From Croceivirga lutea (lineage in GTDB: Bacteria; Bacteroidota; Bacteroidia; Flavobacteriales; Flavobacteriaceae): DNA of 64,000 nucleotides. Position numbers and translations under genes: made by a program. The notes beneath the pieces were generated by a model. The model did not search any database and had not been told where the DNA came from. It saw only the letters and a list, made by a program, of their open reading frames with translations. The DNA is taken from the NCBI RefSeq assembly GCF_014235875.1, contig NZ_JACJUK010000002.1, forward strand, positions 62,001 through 126,000, given 5' to 3'. This document shows positions 8,673 through 18,464 of the stretch, piece after piece. Positions within the stretch are counted from its first letter, which is position 1; every line of letters begins with the position of its first letter.

Positions 8673-10772
8673 ATGGAAGCAAAAAAGTTCAATCACGTAG
8701 ATTACCTCTGGGACAATGAAAAGGCAGCCGCTTTAGGCGATGATCAAGTTGCCCTATTTCTATACCGTTCTAATATTTTAGGTGCAGATTTAAGAATTAC
8801 CAATTACGGTGGTGGCAATACCAGTTGTAAAACCATAGAAAAAGACCCATTGACCAATGAGGAAGTTGAGGTGATGTGGATTAAAGGTTCTGGTGGGGAT
8901 ATTGGCACATTAAACAGAGCTGGAATTGCAGGTCTCTACACAGAAAGATTGCGAAACCTTAAAAATGTGTATAGCGGTTTAGAAGATGAAGATCGTATGG
9001 TAGGCTTATTTAATCATTGTATTTATGATTTGGATAGCCGTGCACCATCAATTGATACACCTTTACATGGTCTTTTACCATTTAAGCACATAGACCATTT
9101 ACACCCAGATGCCTTAATTGCTGTTGCTGCGGCAAAAGACAGTGAGCAGGTGACCAAAGAAATTTGGGGAGACACTATGGGCTGGGTGCCCTGGCAAAGA
9201 CCTGGTTTTGACCTAGGCCTACAATTAGAAAAATGTTTAAATGAAAATCCAGGAATTCGAGGCATTGTTTTAGGTAGTCATGGTTTATTTACTTGGGGAG
9301 ACACTTCTTACGAAAGTTATTTAAATAGCTTGGAAGTTATTGAGATGGCTTCCGAATACATTGCCAAAAAAATAAAGGAAAAGAGAAATGTTTTTGGAGG
9401 ACAAAAGGTAACCTCCCTTCCTGCTGATGAGCGAAAAGAAAAAGCTGCACAATTAATGCCATTATTACGAGGTCTTTGCTCGTCTGAAGCTAGAATGATT
9501 GGTCATTTTACTGATGCCGATGTTGTATTGGAATACATCAACAGTAATGATTTAGATCGTTTAGCACCTATGGGCACCTCATGTCCAGATCACTTCTTAC
9601 GTACTAAAATTCAACCCTTAGTACTACAATTGGATACTAATGAAGACTTAACACAAACGGAAAATGTTTTAGACAAGCTAAATCCGGCTTTTGAAAAATA
9701 CCGCCAAGAATATAAGGAGTATTATGAAACTTGCAAAAAGGATAATAGTCCGGCCATGCGAGACCCTAATCCGGTCATAATTATATATCCAGGTGTGGGC
9801 ATGTTCAGTTTTGCAAAAAACAAGCAAACTACACGCGTAGCAAGTGAATTCTACATTAACGCAATCAATGTAATGCGGGGTGCAGAAGCCATTTCATCAT
9901 ACACCTCACTTCCAAGACAAGAAGCCTTTGATATTGAATATTGGTTGTTGGAAGAAGCAAAATTACAACGCATGCCAAAAGAAAAACCATTGTCAAGACG
10001 CGTAGCATTTGTGACTGGTGCTGGTGGAGGAATTGGCAAGGCCATTGCAGATAAGTTGGCCGAAGAAGGAGCTAATATTGTGTTAACCGATATTGCCGAA
10101 GATAGATTAAAAGAGGCGGTTGAAACCTATGCCAGGGACACCGCAAGTTATGCGGTTTGCGATGTCACCAAAAGTGAATCCATAGCGGAAGCCTATAAAA
10201 ATGCCTGTTTAGAGTTTGGCGGAGTTGATATTGTAGTTCATAGTGCCGGATTGGCCATTTCCAAACCATTGACAGAAACCACCGATAAAGATTGGGATAT
10301 TTTACAAAACGTATTGGTAAAAGGGCAGTTTGATCTTGCAAAGCAAGGCGTTACCATAATGAGGCAACAAGGTCTTGGTGGTGATTTCATTAACATAGCC
10401 AGTAAAAACGGATTGGTTTCTGGCCCAAACAATGTAGGTTACGGTACTGCAAAAGCGGCACAACAACACATGTCTAGATTATTAGCGGCCGAACTTGCTT
10501 CTGATAAGATTCGGGTAAATGTGGTAAACCCCGATGGCGTTATAGTTGGGAGTAAAATATGGGAAGGCGAATGGGCAGAAGGTCGTGCAAAGGCCTATGG
10601 CATTAGTGTGGAAGAACTACCAGCACATTACGCCAAAAGAAACCTTTTAAACGAAATCATTTATCCTACAGATATTGCCAATGGTGTATTTGCCCTCGTA
10701 GGCATTTTAAATAAATCCACAGGAAACATCATTAACGTCGACGGTGGTATGGCTAATGCTTTTGTAAGATAA
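8673..10772 (+). CDS. rhaEW: Bifunctional L-rhamnulose-1-phosphate aldolase / L-lactaldehyde dehydrogenase (RhaEW)
   Basis: The protein has 699 residues, the length of the known RhaEW fusion (the YuxG type). Residues about 1-430 are a class II aldolase/adducin domain (NYGGGNTSCKT, MWIKGSGGDIGTL, HGLLPFKHIDHLHPDALIA with metal-binding His, VLGSHGLFTWGD). Residues about 440-699 are a short-chain dehydrogenase with TGAGGGIG at 448-455 for NAD binding and the YxxxK pair Tyr590/Lys594 (YGTAK). The aldolase half splits rhamnulose-1-phosphate into DHAP and L-lactaldehyde. The dehydrogenase half is expected to oxidise the lactaldehyde to L-lactate. It is the first gene of the rhamnose operon, and the lactate can be taken up by the flavoenzyme encoded at 13530. 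No broken motif is visible. Confidence 0.93.
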   Translation: MEAKKFNHVDYLWDNEKAAALGDDQVALFLYRSNILGADLRITNYGGGNTSCKTIEKDPLTNEEVEVMWIKGSGGDIGTLNRAGIAGLYTERLRNLKNVYSGLEDEDRMVGLFNHCIYDLDSRAPSIDTPLHGLLPFKHIDHLHPDALIAVAAAKDSEQVTKEIWGDTMGWVPWQRPGFDLGLQLEKCLNENPGIRGIVLGSHGLFTWGDTSYESYLNSLEVIEMASEYIAKKIKEKRNVFGGQKVTSLPADERKEKAAQLMPLLRGLCSSEARMIGHFTDADVVLEYINSNDLDRLAPMGTSCPDHFLRTKIQPLVLQLDTNEDLTQTENVLDKLNPAFEKYRQEYKEYYETCKKDNSPAMRDPNPVIIIYPGVGMFSFAKNKQTTRVASEFYINAINVMRGAEAISSYTSLPRQEAFDIEYWLLEEAKLQRMPKEKPLSRRVAFVTGAGGGIGKAIADKLAEEGANIVLTDIAEDRLKEAVETYARDTASYAVCDVTKSESIAEAYKNACLEFGGVDIVVHSAGLAISKPLTETTDKDWDILQNVLVKGQFDLAKQGVTIMRQQGLGGDFINIASKNGLVSGPNNVGYGTAKAAQQHMSRLLAAELASDKIRVNVVNPDGVIVGSKIWEGEWAEGRAKAYGISVEELPAHYAKRNLLNEIIYPTDIANGVFALVGILNKSTGNIINVDGGMANAFVR

Positions 10773-10857
10773 ATAGAATAGTTAATTTGATTGAGGTATT
10801 GAACGGGTTTCCACAGCTTTAATTACCTGTGTTTATTCTGCTCAGAAAATTGACAAC

Positions 10858-12138
10858 ATGATATTAGAAAATTCCGCCATTGCGGCAGACAATATTAATT
10901 TAGCGGAAGCTCAAAACGAGAAATTCGATTTTCTTGCCAATCAACTAACTAAATCGGGTATTGACGTTGATGAAGTTGTAAAAAAGCTAGCCGAATTTCA
11001 AGTTGCCATACCTAGTTGGGCATTAGGTGCCGGGGGTACTCGTTTCGGCAGGTTTTCTTTCGATGGCGAACCCGCAACCTTAGAACAAAAAATTGATGAT
11101 GTAGGAATTATTCACGCTCTAACCCAAACGGCAGGTGCTATATCACTTCACATTCCTTGGGATATTCCTACTGATTACAATGCTATTAAGGAAAAGGCTT
11201 CACAACATAATTTGGTTTTTGATGCTGTAAATTCCAACACCTTTCAAGACCAAAAAAATGCAAGGGAAAGCTATAAGCATGGATCTTTAAGCAATATCAG
11301 TACAGCCTCGCGTGAACAGGCCATACAACATAATATCGATGTCATAAAGATTGGCGAAAAACTAGGCTCCAAGAGCCTTACCGTTTGGCTATCTGACGGG
11401 GCTAATTTTCCAGGGCAAACTAATTTTCAATCGGCATTACAAAATACAGAAGACAGTTTAAAGAAAATATATAAGTCCATGCCCAAAGATTGGAGCTTAT
11501 TTATAGAATATAAACCATACGAACCTAACTTTTACAGTACGGTAATACAGGATTGGGGCACCTCGTTTATGTTGGCTACCGCCTGTGGAGATAGGGCATA
11601 TACTTTGGTAGATTTGGGGCACCATTTACCCAACACCAATATTGAGCAAATAGTTGCTACCTTAATGATGAAGGGTAAATTAGGAGGTTTTCATTTTAAT
11701 GATAGCAAATATGGTGACGATGACCTTACGGTTGGCAGTATTAAACCGTATGCCCTCTTTTTAATTTTCAATGAGTTGGTTCAAGGTATGCAGCATAATC
11801 CTCAAAATCCATATCCGGCCTGGATGATAGATGCCAGCCACAATATTAAAGACCCTTTAGAAGACTTGATTCAATCCTTAGAGGCTATTCAAGAAGCTTA
11901 TGCAAAAGCTATGCTCATTAATCAGAAAAAATTAAAAGAAGCTCAGGCTGCACAAGATGTTACGCTTTGCCAAGAAATTATTCAATCTGCATATAGAACA
12001 GATGTTAGACCTTTATTGGCTAAAGCTAGATTGGAAAAAGGTGGTGCTATTTCACCAATTTCTACCTATAGAAATCTTAAAGTTAGGGAGAATTTAATCC
12101 AAGAAAGGGGAACTGACTCCATAGCATCAGGCCTATAA
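10858..12138 (+). CDS. rhaI: L-rhamnose isomerase, RhaI type
   Basis: The protein has 426 residues. It is a TIM-barrel sugar isomerase of the RhaI type (about 420-430 residues), not the E. coli RhaA type. It converts L-rhamnose to L-rhamnulose in the cytoplasm using divalent metal. Likely metal and substrate residues lie in FIEYKPYEPNFYS, LVDLGHHLPNTNIEQIV and GGFHFNDSKYGDDDL, the E-x-K / D-x-G-H-H / H-x-N-D set of this family. It sits 85 bases after rhaEW and five bases before the kinase gene, in one operon. The C-terminal tail (STYRNLKVRENLIQERG) is also typical. The call is supported by both sequence and position. Confidence 0.92.
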   Translation: MILENSAIAADNINLAEAQNEKFDFLANQLTKSGIDVDEVVKKLAEFQVAIPSWALGAGGTRFGRFSFDGEPATLEQKIDDVGIIHALTQTAGAISLHIPWDIPTDYNAIKEKASQHNLVFDAVNSNTFQDQKNARESYKHGSLSNISTASREQAIQHNIDVIKIGEKLGSKSLTVWLSDGANFPGQTNFQSALQNTEDSLKKIYKSMPKDWSLFIEYKPYEPNFYSTVIQDWGTSFMLATACGDRAYTLVDLGHHLPNTNIEQIVATLMMKGKLGGFHFNDSKYGDDDLTVGSIKPYALFLIFNELVQGMQHNPQNPYPAWMIDASHNIKDPLEDLIQSLEAIQEAYAKAMLINQKKLKEAQAAQDVTLCQEIIQSAYRTDVRPLLAKARLEKGGAISPISTYRNLKVRENLIQERGTDSIASGL

Positions 12139-12143
12139 AATCA

Positions 12144-13508
12144 ATGGAGAACGTAACCGCCATATTCGATATTGGGAAGACTAACAAGAAATTTTTCTTG
12201 TTCGATGCTGATTTTCAAGAGGTGTATAGAGAATATACTTCCATTGAACCGATAGAAGACGAAGATGGTCATCCTACCGAAAATCTTGAAGCTTTACAAA
12301 AATGGCTGAAGGAAGTTTTCAATCGAATCCTAAAAGAAGGTACTTACACTATTACGGCCATTAATTTTTCTACCTACGGTGCCAGTTTGGTGCATTTGGA
12401 TGAAAACGGTGAAGTACTGACTCCCTTATACAATTATACAAAACCATTGTCGAAAGATATTATTGAAGATTTCTTTTCAAAATATGGTCCAGAAGATGAA
12501 TTTGCAGCTGCAACTGGATCTACCAATTCCGGTATGTTGAATTCGGGCATGCAACTTTATTGGCTAAAATATACCAAACCGGAAATATTTAAAAAGATAA
12601 GGTATTCCCTACATCTACCCCAATATATTAGCTATATTTTCACGGGTGTACCCATTAGCGAATATACCAGTATTGGCTGCCACACAGCTATATGGGATTA
12701 TAGCAAAAAGGATTATCATTCTTGGGTTTACAAAGAAAAGCTGAACACTTTATTTCCAGCTATTGTTTCCACTGAAACGAGCATGAATATGAATTATAAT
12801 GGCAAACGCATAAAAATAGGTGTGGGAATCCATGATAGCTCAGCTGCACTATTGCCTTATGTTCGTAGTTCTAAAAGGAAATTCATTTTAGTATCTACGG
12901 GTACTTGGAGTATTTCACTAAACCCTTTTGAAACCCGCCCCTTATCGGAAGAAGAAGTAAAACAGGATTGTATCAATTACATGCGCATTAACGGTAAACC
13001 CGTAAAATCTACTAGATTATTTCTAGGCAACGAATACAGCCTCCAAGTGCAACGATTATCTGAACACTTTAAAGTTTCCGAAGATTATCACAAAACCATA
13101 AAATTCGACCCAGAAATTTATCTAAAAATTGCTAATAATCTTAAACCTATTTTTACCTGGAAAAGTCTTCAAAACAACAACCAGATAAATTCAGCTGAAA
13201 TACCTTATAACACATTTGAAGAAGCCTATCACCATTTAATGATAGAATTAGTGCAACTTCAAGTTCAAAATATTGAAATGGCCAAGGGCGATAATAACAT
13301 TAAAAAACTATATGTGGACGGTGGTTTTAGTGATAATGATACTTACATAAAATTATTGTCACACTATTTAAAAGATATGGAATTACATACAACGGATTCT
13401 TCTTTAGGTTCAGCATTGGGAGCAGCCATTGCGATAGCGGATAACAAGTTAAATTCTAAGTTCCTGAAGAAAAATTATAGTTTAAAAAAACATGTTCCGT
13501 TCATTTAA
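12144..13508 (+). CDS. rhaB: Rhamnulokinase, FGGY family
   Basis: The protein has 454 residues. It is an FGGY kinase with the ATP phosphate-binding motif FDIGKTNKKFFLFD at the N-terminus, FILVSTGTWSISLNPF in the middle, and the adenosine motif LYVDGGFSDNDTYIKLLSHY near the C-terminus. HDSSAALLPYV is the conserved segment before the hinge. It should phosphorylate L-rhamnulose to rhamnulose-1-phosphate for the RhaEW aldolase. The start lies five bases after the rhaI stop, and the stop is 21 bases before the flavoenzyme gene. By sequence alone it could be another FGGY sugar kinase such as fuculokinase; the operon fixes the assignment. Confidence 0.88.
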   Translation: MENVTAIFDIGKTNKKFFLFDADFQEVYREYTSIEPIEDEDGHPTENLEALQKWLKEVFNRILKEGTYTITAINFSTYGASLVHLDENGEVLTPLYNYTKPLSKDIIEDFFSKYGPEDEFAAATGSTNSGMLNSGMQLYWLKYTKPEIFKKIRYSLHLPQYISYIFTGVPISEYTSIGCHTAIWDYSKKDYHSWVYKEKLNTLFPAIVSTETSMNMNYNGKRIKIGVGIHDSSAALLPYVRSSKRKFILVSTGTWSISLNPFETRPLSEEEVKQDCINYMRINGKPVKSTRLFLGNEYSLQVQRLSEHFKVSEDYHKTIKFDPEIYLKIANNLKPIFTWKSLQNNNQINSAEIPYNTFEEAYHHLMIELVQLQVQNIEMAKGDNNIKKLYVDGGFSDNDTYIKLLSHYLKDMELHTTDSSLGSALGAAIAIADNKLNSKFLKKNYSLKKHVPFI

Positions 13509-13529
13509 AAATAAACAGTAGTTATAGAG

Positions 13530-14672
13530 ATGAGTTTTGATTCGAATTATCCTTCAGTTGAAGATTTAAGGACAAAAGCAAAATCAAGGATGCCCAAATT
13601 TGAATTTGAGTATTTGGATGGCGGTTGTAACGAGGATGTCAGTTTGGCCAGGAATACATCAGATATAAGAAAAGTACAATTAGAACCTCGCTACCTTCAA
13701 AATTATGGAACCAGCACTATCAAGACCAAGATTATGGGGATGGAGTTTGATGCACCTTTCGGTATTGCACCTGTTGGGCTTCAAGGTTTAATGTGGCCAA
13801 ATTCTCCCACAATTCTGGCAAAAGCAGCTTTTAACCACAATATCCCTTTTATATTAAGCACAGTTACCACTATCGATATTGAAAAGGCGAGTGAATTAAC
13901 CGAAGGTAAGGCTTGGTTTCAACTATACAACCCAGTTGATGATACCATTAGGGATGATATAATTAATCGTGCACAAGCGGCAGGCTGCCCTGTTTTAGTA
14001 TTACTTTGTGATGTACCAACTTTTGGGTTTCGACCAAGGGATTTTAAAAACGGACTAGCATTACCACCAAAAATGACTTTGACCAACATTCTTCAAATTT
14101 TAGGAAAACCCATATGGGCTTACAACACTTTAAAGTATGGTCAACCCACTTTTGAAAATTTAAAACCCTATACGCCTGAAGGATTGAACCTAAAACAATT
14201 AGGGGCTTTTATGGACAAAACATTTTCAGGTAGGCTGAACGCGGAAAAAATAAAACCCATACGCGATAAATGGAAAGGGAAATTGGTCTTAAAAGGTGTC
14301 GCTTCTGAACAAGATACCAAAGATGCTATAAAAATGGGGTTTGATGGTATAATTCTCTCCAACCATGGTGGTAGACAATTGGATGCTGCCCAATCAACTA
14401 TCGGAACATTACAAGATATAGCAGCAACTTACAGCGACCAAATAGAAATAATGTTGGATAGTGGTTTACGTTCTGGACCAGATATTGCCAGAGTATTGGC
14501 TAGTGGTGCCAAGTTCACTTTTATGGGGCGTTCTTTTATGTATGGAGCGGGAGCATTGGGCAACAAAGGAGGTAACCATACTATTAGTATGTTGAAAACA
14601 CAGTTTAAACAAGTAATGGATCAACTCTGCTGTGAGCGGGTAGAAAATCTACCTAACCACTTGATAAAATAG
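13530..14672 (+). CDS. lldD: FMN-dependent alpha-hydroxy acid dehydrogenase, probable L-lactate dehydrogenase
   Basis: The protein has 380 residues, normal for the LldD/glycolate oxidase family. FMN and active-site segments are visible: FGIAPVGLQGLMWPNSP, AWFQLYNPVDD, LVLKGVASEQDTKDAIKMG (the FMN-binding Lys) and GIILSNHGGRQLDAA with the catalytic His279, then DSGLRSGPDIARVLASGA. The family oxidises L-2-hydroxy acids at a flavin and passes electrons to quinone, cytochrome or oxygen. In this operon the RhaEW enzyme should make L-lactate, so lactate to pyruvate is the natural role and would complete rhamnose breakdown to DHAP and pyruvate. The electron acceptor cannot be told from the sequence. 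Confidence 0.85.
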   Translation: MSFDSNYPSVEDLRTKAKSRMPKFEFEYLDGGCNEDVSLARNTSDIRKVQLEPRYLQNYGTSTIKTKIMGMEFDAPFGIAPVGLQGLMWPNSPTILAKAAFNHNIPFILSTVTTIDIEKASELTEGKAWFQLYNPVDDTIRDDIINRAQAAGCPVLVLLCDVPTFGFRPRDFKNGLALPPKMTLTNILQILGKPIWAYNTLKYGQPTFENLKPYTPEGLNLKQLGAFMDKTFSGRLNAEKIKPIRDKWKGKLVLKGVASEQDTKDAIKMGFDGIILSNHGGRQLDAAQSTIGTLQDIAATYSDQIEIMLDSGLRSGPDIARVLASGAKFTFMGRSFMYGAGALGNKGGNHTISMLKTQFKQVMDQLCCERVENLPNHLIK

Positions 14673-14693
14673 TAACCAACCAACATTTAAAAT

Positions 14694-16112
14694 ATGAGTC
14701 AGTTTAACATTGAAGAAGAAATAGAGGATATTGCTGGCGGTGAATTTGAAAGAACGCCAGTACCACAATCCAAACTGAAGAGTTGGAAAAGCTTTTTAGG
14801 GATGTACGCAGGTGAACATGCCGCTGGAACCGAATTTGTAATTGGCCCATTATTTTTGACTACCGGTGTAAGTGCCTTCGACCTAATCATTGGCCTTCTG
14901 CTCGGTAATTTAATGGCAGTGTTATCATGGCGTTTTCTAACCTCAGAAATTGCGGTTAAAAGAAGGTTGACACTTTACTATCAGTTAGAAAAAATATGTG
15001 GGACAAAGTTGGTCGTTGCCTATAATTTAGCAAATGGTGTGTTGTTTTGTTTCTTAGCTGGAGCGATGATTACAGTATCAGCTACTGCTGTAGGTATTCC
15101 GTTTGATATGGAAATGCCCAAACTGACAGATACCATGCCTAATGGTGCTACTTGGATTATCATTGTATTAATTATCGGCGCAGTGATTTCTTTGATTGCT
15201 TCTAAAGGCTACGATATGGTTTCCAAAGCTGCCAATTGGATGTCTCCTTTTATTGTATTGGCATTTTTAGTTTGTGGTATCATAGCGTTACAACAATTAG
15301 GAGTCGGAAGTTTTTCAGACTTTTGGAATATCTGGGGAGAAGGCAGTGAGCCGTTTCCAGGGCAAATTAAATATACATTTTGGCATGTTTTCTTTTGGTC
15401 TTGGTTTGCCAACGCAGCCATGCACATAGGCATGTCTGATCTTTCTGTTTTTCGTTTTGCAAAAAAAGCAAGTTCTGGGTGGGCCACCGCTGCAGGTATG
15501 TATGTTGGTCACTACATGGCATGGATAGCGGCTGCTTTGTTGTATGCCGTTTATGTTCAGTCACCAGAAGCTCAAGCTTTGCTCCAACAAGGTGAAGCAC
15601 CAACCGTAGCACCCGGTCCCCTAGCTTACAATGCTATTGGCGTATTTGGAATTATTGCTGTTGTATTGGCAGGTTGGACTACCGCTAATCCTACTATTTA
15701 CAGGGCTGGATTAGCTTTTCAGGCCATTATGCCTAAAACTTCGACTTTTTGGGTAACTATTTTAGCTGGATCAATAGCTACAATTGCTGGATTATTTCCT
15801 GCCTTTGCCATGAAACTATTGGACTTTGTAGCATTGTATGGCTTTATATTGGCACCTATTGGAGCCATAATAGTTTTTGAACATTTCTTTCATAAACAAT
15901 CCGGTATTATAACCGATTATGCTGAAAAAGTAAACTTACAATTTAATAAATCGGTCCTGTTCGCTTGGGCGATAAGTTTTGGTCTATTTTATTTTATATC
16001 CATTCAATTTGATGTATTTCTATCATTTGTAACACTGCCGGCATGGTTGTTATGTGGAATGCTATTCTTGGTATTCAGCAAATATTCTCAAAAAAAAATA
16101 GAATATGTTTAA
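14694..16112 (+). CDS. NCS1-type permease, candidate rhamnose transporter
   Basis: The protein has 472 residues and about 12 membrane segments. It belongs to the nucleobase:cation symporter-1 / purine-cytosine permease superfamily (CodB-like): SWKSFLGMYAGEHAAGTEFV near the start, ASKGYDMVSKAANWMSPFIV, and VLAGWTTANPTIYRAGLAFQ, which is the conserved TM8 region. Known members carry nucleobases, hydantoins, thiamine or related heterocycles with Na+ or H+. Here the gene is the last of the rhamnose operon, 21 bases after lldD, and no other transporter gene is present there. Rhamnose, or a product such as lactate, is therefore an inferred substrate that the family does not predict. Confidence 0.82.
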   Translation: MSQFNIEEEIEDIAGGEFERTPVPQSKLKSWKSFLGMYAGEHAAGTEFVIGPLFLTTGVSAFDLIIGLLLGNLMAVLSWRFLTSEIAVKRRLTLYYQLEKICGTKLVVAYNLANGVLFCFLAGAMITVSATAVGIPFDMEMPKLTDTMPNGATWIIIVLIIGAVISLIASKGYDMVSKAANWMSPFIVLAFLVCGIIALQQLGVGSFSDFWNIWGEGSEPFPGQIKYTFWHVFFWSWFANAAMHIGMSDLSVFRFAKKASSGWATAAGMYVGHYMAWIAAALLYAVYVQSPEAQALLQQGEAPTVAPGPLAYNAIGVFGIIAVVLAGWTTANPTIYRAGLAFQAIMPKTSTFWVTILAGSIATIAGLFPAFAMKLLDFVALYGFILAPIGAIIVFEHFFHKQSGIITDYAEKVNLQFNKSVLFAWAISFGLFYFISIQFDVFLSFVTLPAWLLCGMLFLVFSKYSQKKIEYV

Positions 16113-16480
16113 CACGATGATGTGGTAATAGAAACTATGAAATAAAGGTTAGTCTTATTTTAATACTATGTCTACTTAATAAAAACGATTGAAATAGACG
16201 CATTGGATTGTGGTTAATATTGAAATTGGAGATAAAATTCGAATTGGTTCACTGAGATATATGATTATGAGCTGCGAATAATATCACATTGCCAACAGGG
16301 TTTATAATTAATTGTAGCTTGAATTTTCGTGATTCTACAAGCTCAGCACGAGATTGAAAATCCTTATTTTTAAGCTAAGGTTCGATTATGGGCGGAATGT
16401 TGACTGCGTGAAATTCCATAACTAAATCATAGTTGAACCGTTACCAGTAATTTTGACCAAACCTTTCAAATCAATTTTTT
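16113..16480. other. Gene-free spacer
   Basis: These 368 bases follow the rhamnose operon. All frames are broken by stops, and no clear terminator, promoter or repeat is seen beyond a short inverted repeat (AGCTTG at 16316, CAAGCT at 16338). The AT-rich accessory stretch begins here. Confidence 0.5.
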
Positions 16481-17965
16481 ATGAAAAAAAGTATTCTAAC
16501 CATATTATTTCTAACAACCTTCCTCTCCTTATTCGGACAATCTGACGACAATCGTTTAAACGGTATAGAAAAAGAAATAGAAAAGTGGATGGAAGCATAT
16601 AAAGCTGTTGGTTTATCAATTGCTATAGTAGAGAATGAGGAAATACTTTTTAATAAAGGATTTGGATACAGAGACCTGGAAAATAAAAAACCAATTACAG
16701 AAAATACAGTATTTCCTATTGCCTCTTGCTCAAAAGCATTTACTGCAACTTTGGTCGGAATGTTAGAAGCAGAAAACAAACTTTTACTCACAGATAGACC
16801 TACCACTCATATACCAAATCTTCAATTTAATACTGCCGAAATGAATACCTCAATTAGTATTTCAGATTTGCTTTCTCATAAAAGCGGAATAGGGCAACTT
16901 AACGGAACATTGGTTCTTTTTCCTGAAAATAATCGGCTTAAAATAATGGAAAAACTAAAATATATTAAACCTGAAGGTAAAGTCAAAGAAAGTACTATCT
17001 ATAGCAATATGGCATATACTATTGCGGGTACAGTTATAGAAGAAATTACGAATAAGAGTTGGGAAGAAAACATTCAACGTAACATATTCTCACCTTTAAA
17101 GATGAACCATTCTTTTACTTCTCTAGGGCAGGCTAAGAACACAGGCAATTTTTCGTGGGGTTACGGCTTGTTTCAGAACAAAATCAAGAAAGTAAATTTT
17201 GAAGAATATTATGATTACAAACCAGCTGGTGGAATTAGAAGTACATCAAAAGACCTTGCCCATTGGATGTTAGCTTGGTTAAATGAAGGTAAGTTTGAAA
17301 ACACACAGGTTATACCAGAAAACTTTATAAAAAATGCACGAAAGTTTCACAATTCTAGAGAAGGTGATGATGAACCTAATCTCTATTTTCAGGGTTACGG
17401 TTTAGGCTGGAGAGTGGAAGCTAGAAATGGTGAATATAGAGTTCAACATGGTGGTAATACATCTGGTTTTACTACGCTTGTAGTAATCTATCCCTTTAAA
17501 AAGTTTGGCATTACAATTTTGACCAATCAAGATGATTCTATACTGCCTTACATTATTGCTGATGCTATTCAAAATAGAATGTTAAATAAAAAAAGTGCGA
17601 GTGATTATCCGGTTGTTGTTCAAGATATTTATCAATCAAGTGAGATAAAGAAATCATTAAATAAAGAAAAACCACCATCAAAATCATTAGCATCATTTGT
17701 TGGAGAATATGAGCATAAAGGATATGGAAAGGTGAAAATAGTTTTAGAGGATGATAACCTCTATGCCAACTTTCCCACATACAAGTTCTTTTTGGAGCAT
17801 TTACATTATAACATCTTTGTAATGAAACCATTACAAGATATCTCAGATATTTTTAACCCTGAATTCGCAGTAAACTTTAAGATGAATGAAAATGGAGAAA
17901 TGGCAGACTTTACAATGAATCTGCAATCTGAACCAGTAGAATTTATTAGAAAGAATAAAGGATGA
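16481..17965 (+). CDS. Periplasmic serine hydrolase, beta-lactamase/class C family
   Basis: The protein has 494 residues with a signal peptide (MKKSILTILFLTTFLSLFG). The three class C motifs are present: SxxK as Ser82-Cys-Ser-Lys85, YxN as Tyr174-Ser-Asn176, and HGG at 323-325 (QHGGNTSGF) in place of KTG. Such proteins are esterases, peptidases or D-aminopeptidases more often than true beta-lactamases. The last 110 or so residues (SFVGEYEHKGYGKVKIVLED, FMKPL) look like the DUF3471-type beta domain often attached to them. It overlaps the next gene by four bases (ATGA), which indicates translational coupling. The substrate cannot be inferred. Confidence 0.88.
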   Translation: MKKSILTILFLTTFLSLFGQSDDNRLNGIEKEIEKWMEAYKAVGLSIAIVENEEILFNKGFGYRDLENKKPITENTVFPIASCSKAFTATLVGMLEAENKLLLTDRPTTHIPNLQFNTAEMNTSISISDLLSHKSGIGQLNGTLVLFPENNRLKIMEKLKYIKPEGKVKESTIYSNMAYTIAGTVIEEITNKSWEENIQRNIFSPLKMNHSFTSLGQAKNTGNFSWGYGLFQNKIKKVNFEEYYDYKPAGGIRSTSKDLAHWMLAWLNEGKFENTQVIPENFIKNARKFHNSREGDDEPNLYFQGYGLGWRVEARNGEYRVQHGGNTSGFTTLVVIYPFKKFGITILTNQDDSILPYIIADAIQNRMLNKKSASDYPVVVQDIYQSSEIKKSLNKEKPPSKSLASFVGEYEHKGYGKVKIVLEDDNLYANFPTYKFFLEHLHYNIFVMKPLQDISDIFNPEFAVNFKMNENGEMADFTMNLQSEPVEFIRKNKG

Positions 17966-18456
17966 AGTTTAAAAAAATATTTACAAAGTCATTATTCTTT
18001 GTTCCCTGTTATATCATTTTAGTAGTTCTTTTTAATTGGATTTTTAAAAAAAATTTCGACCCAGTTTTCTTGTTCTTAATAGTAATCGTTGCTTCAATAA
18101 TTACTACACTTTCAAATGTGTTTGATTACGATTATTTTAATGATATTGAACCCAAAGATTATTTAGAATCTCGGCACAAAACCAGTATCGATTATGATAA
18201 GAGTAAGTGGAAAAAGCTAGAGAACTTGGAAAACATAATACCCTACAAGCAAAAATTGATTGATAAAACGGATACCAGAATGGAATATCTGATAACCTTT
18301 AACTTTCTAAAAGGACAACTTAACACCGCATTAATTTTTACACATAACAATAATAAAATTGATATTCTAATTGAAAAAAAGCCCTTTTCTTTTCTCCCTG
18401 ACAAATCAAGAAATTACAGAATAATCAGAAGGATAATGAACAAACTAAAAAACTAA
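17962..18456 (+). CDS. Small membrane protein of unknown function
   Basis: The protein has 164 residues. Two hydrophobic helices lie near the N-terminus (about residues 10-28 and 33-52), followed by a hydrophilic, Lys/Asp-rich C-terminal domain expected in the cytoplasm. The start ATG overlaps the stop of the serine hydrolase gene, so the two are co-translated. I do not recognise a family. The C-terminal part (NFLKGQLNTALIFTHNNNKI, PFSFLPDKSRNYRIIRRIM) may be a small sensory or regulatory domain, but nothing supports a specific role. Confidence 0.65.
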   Translation: MKFKKIFTKSLFFVPCYIILVVLFNWIFKKNFDPVFLFLIVIVASIITTLSNVFDYDYFNDIEPKDYLESRHKTSIDYDKSKWKKLENLENIIPYKQKLIDKTDTRMEYLITFNFLKGQLNTALIFTHNNNKIDILIEKKPFSFLPDKSRNYRIIRRIMNKLKN

Positions 18457-18464
18457 AAAGTGTA

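Noticed and set aside
8673-16112. Minus-strand open stretches inside the rhamnose operon
   Set aside because: They lie wholly within well-supported plus-strand genes and their translations show no family features.
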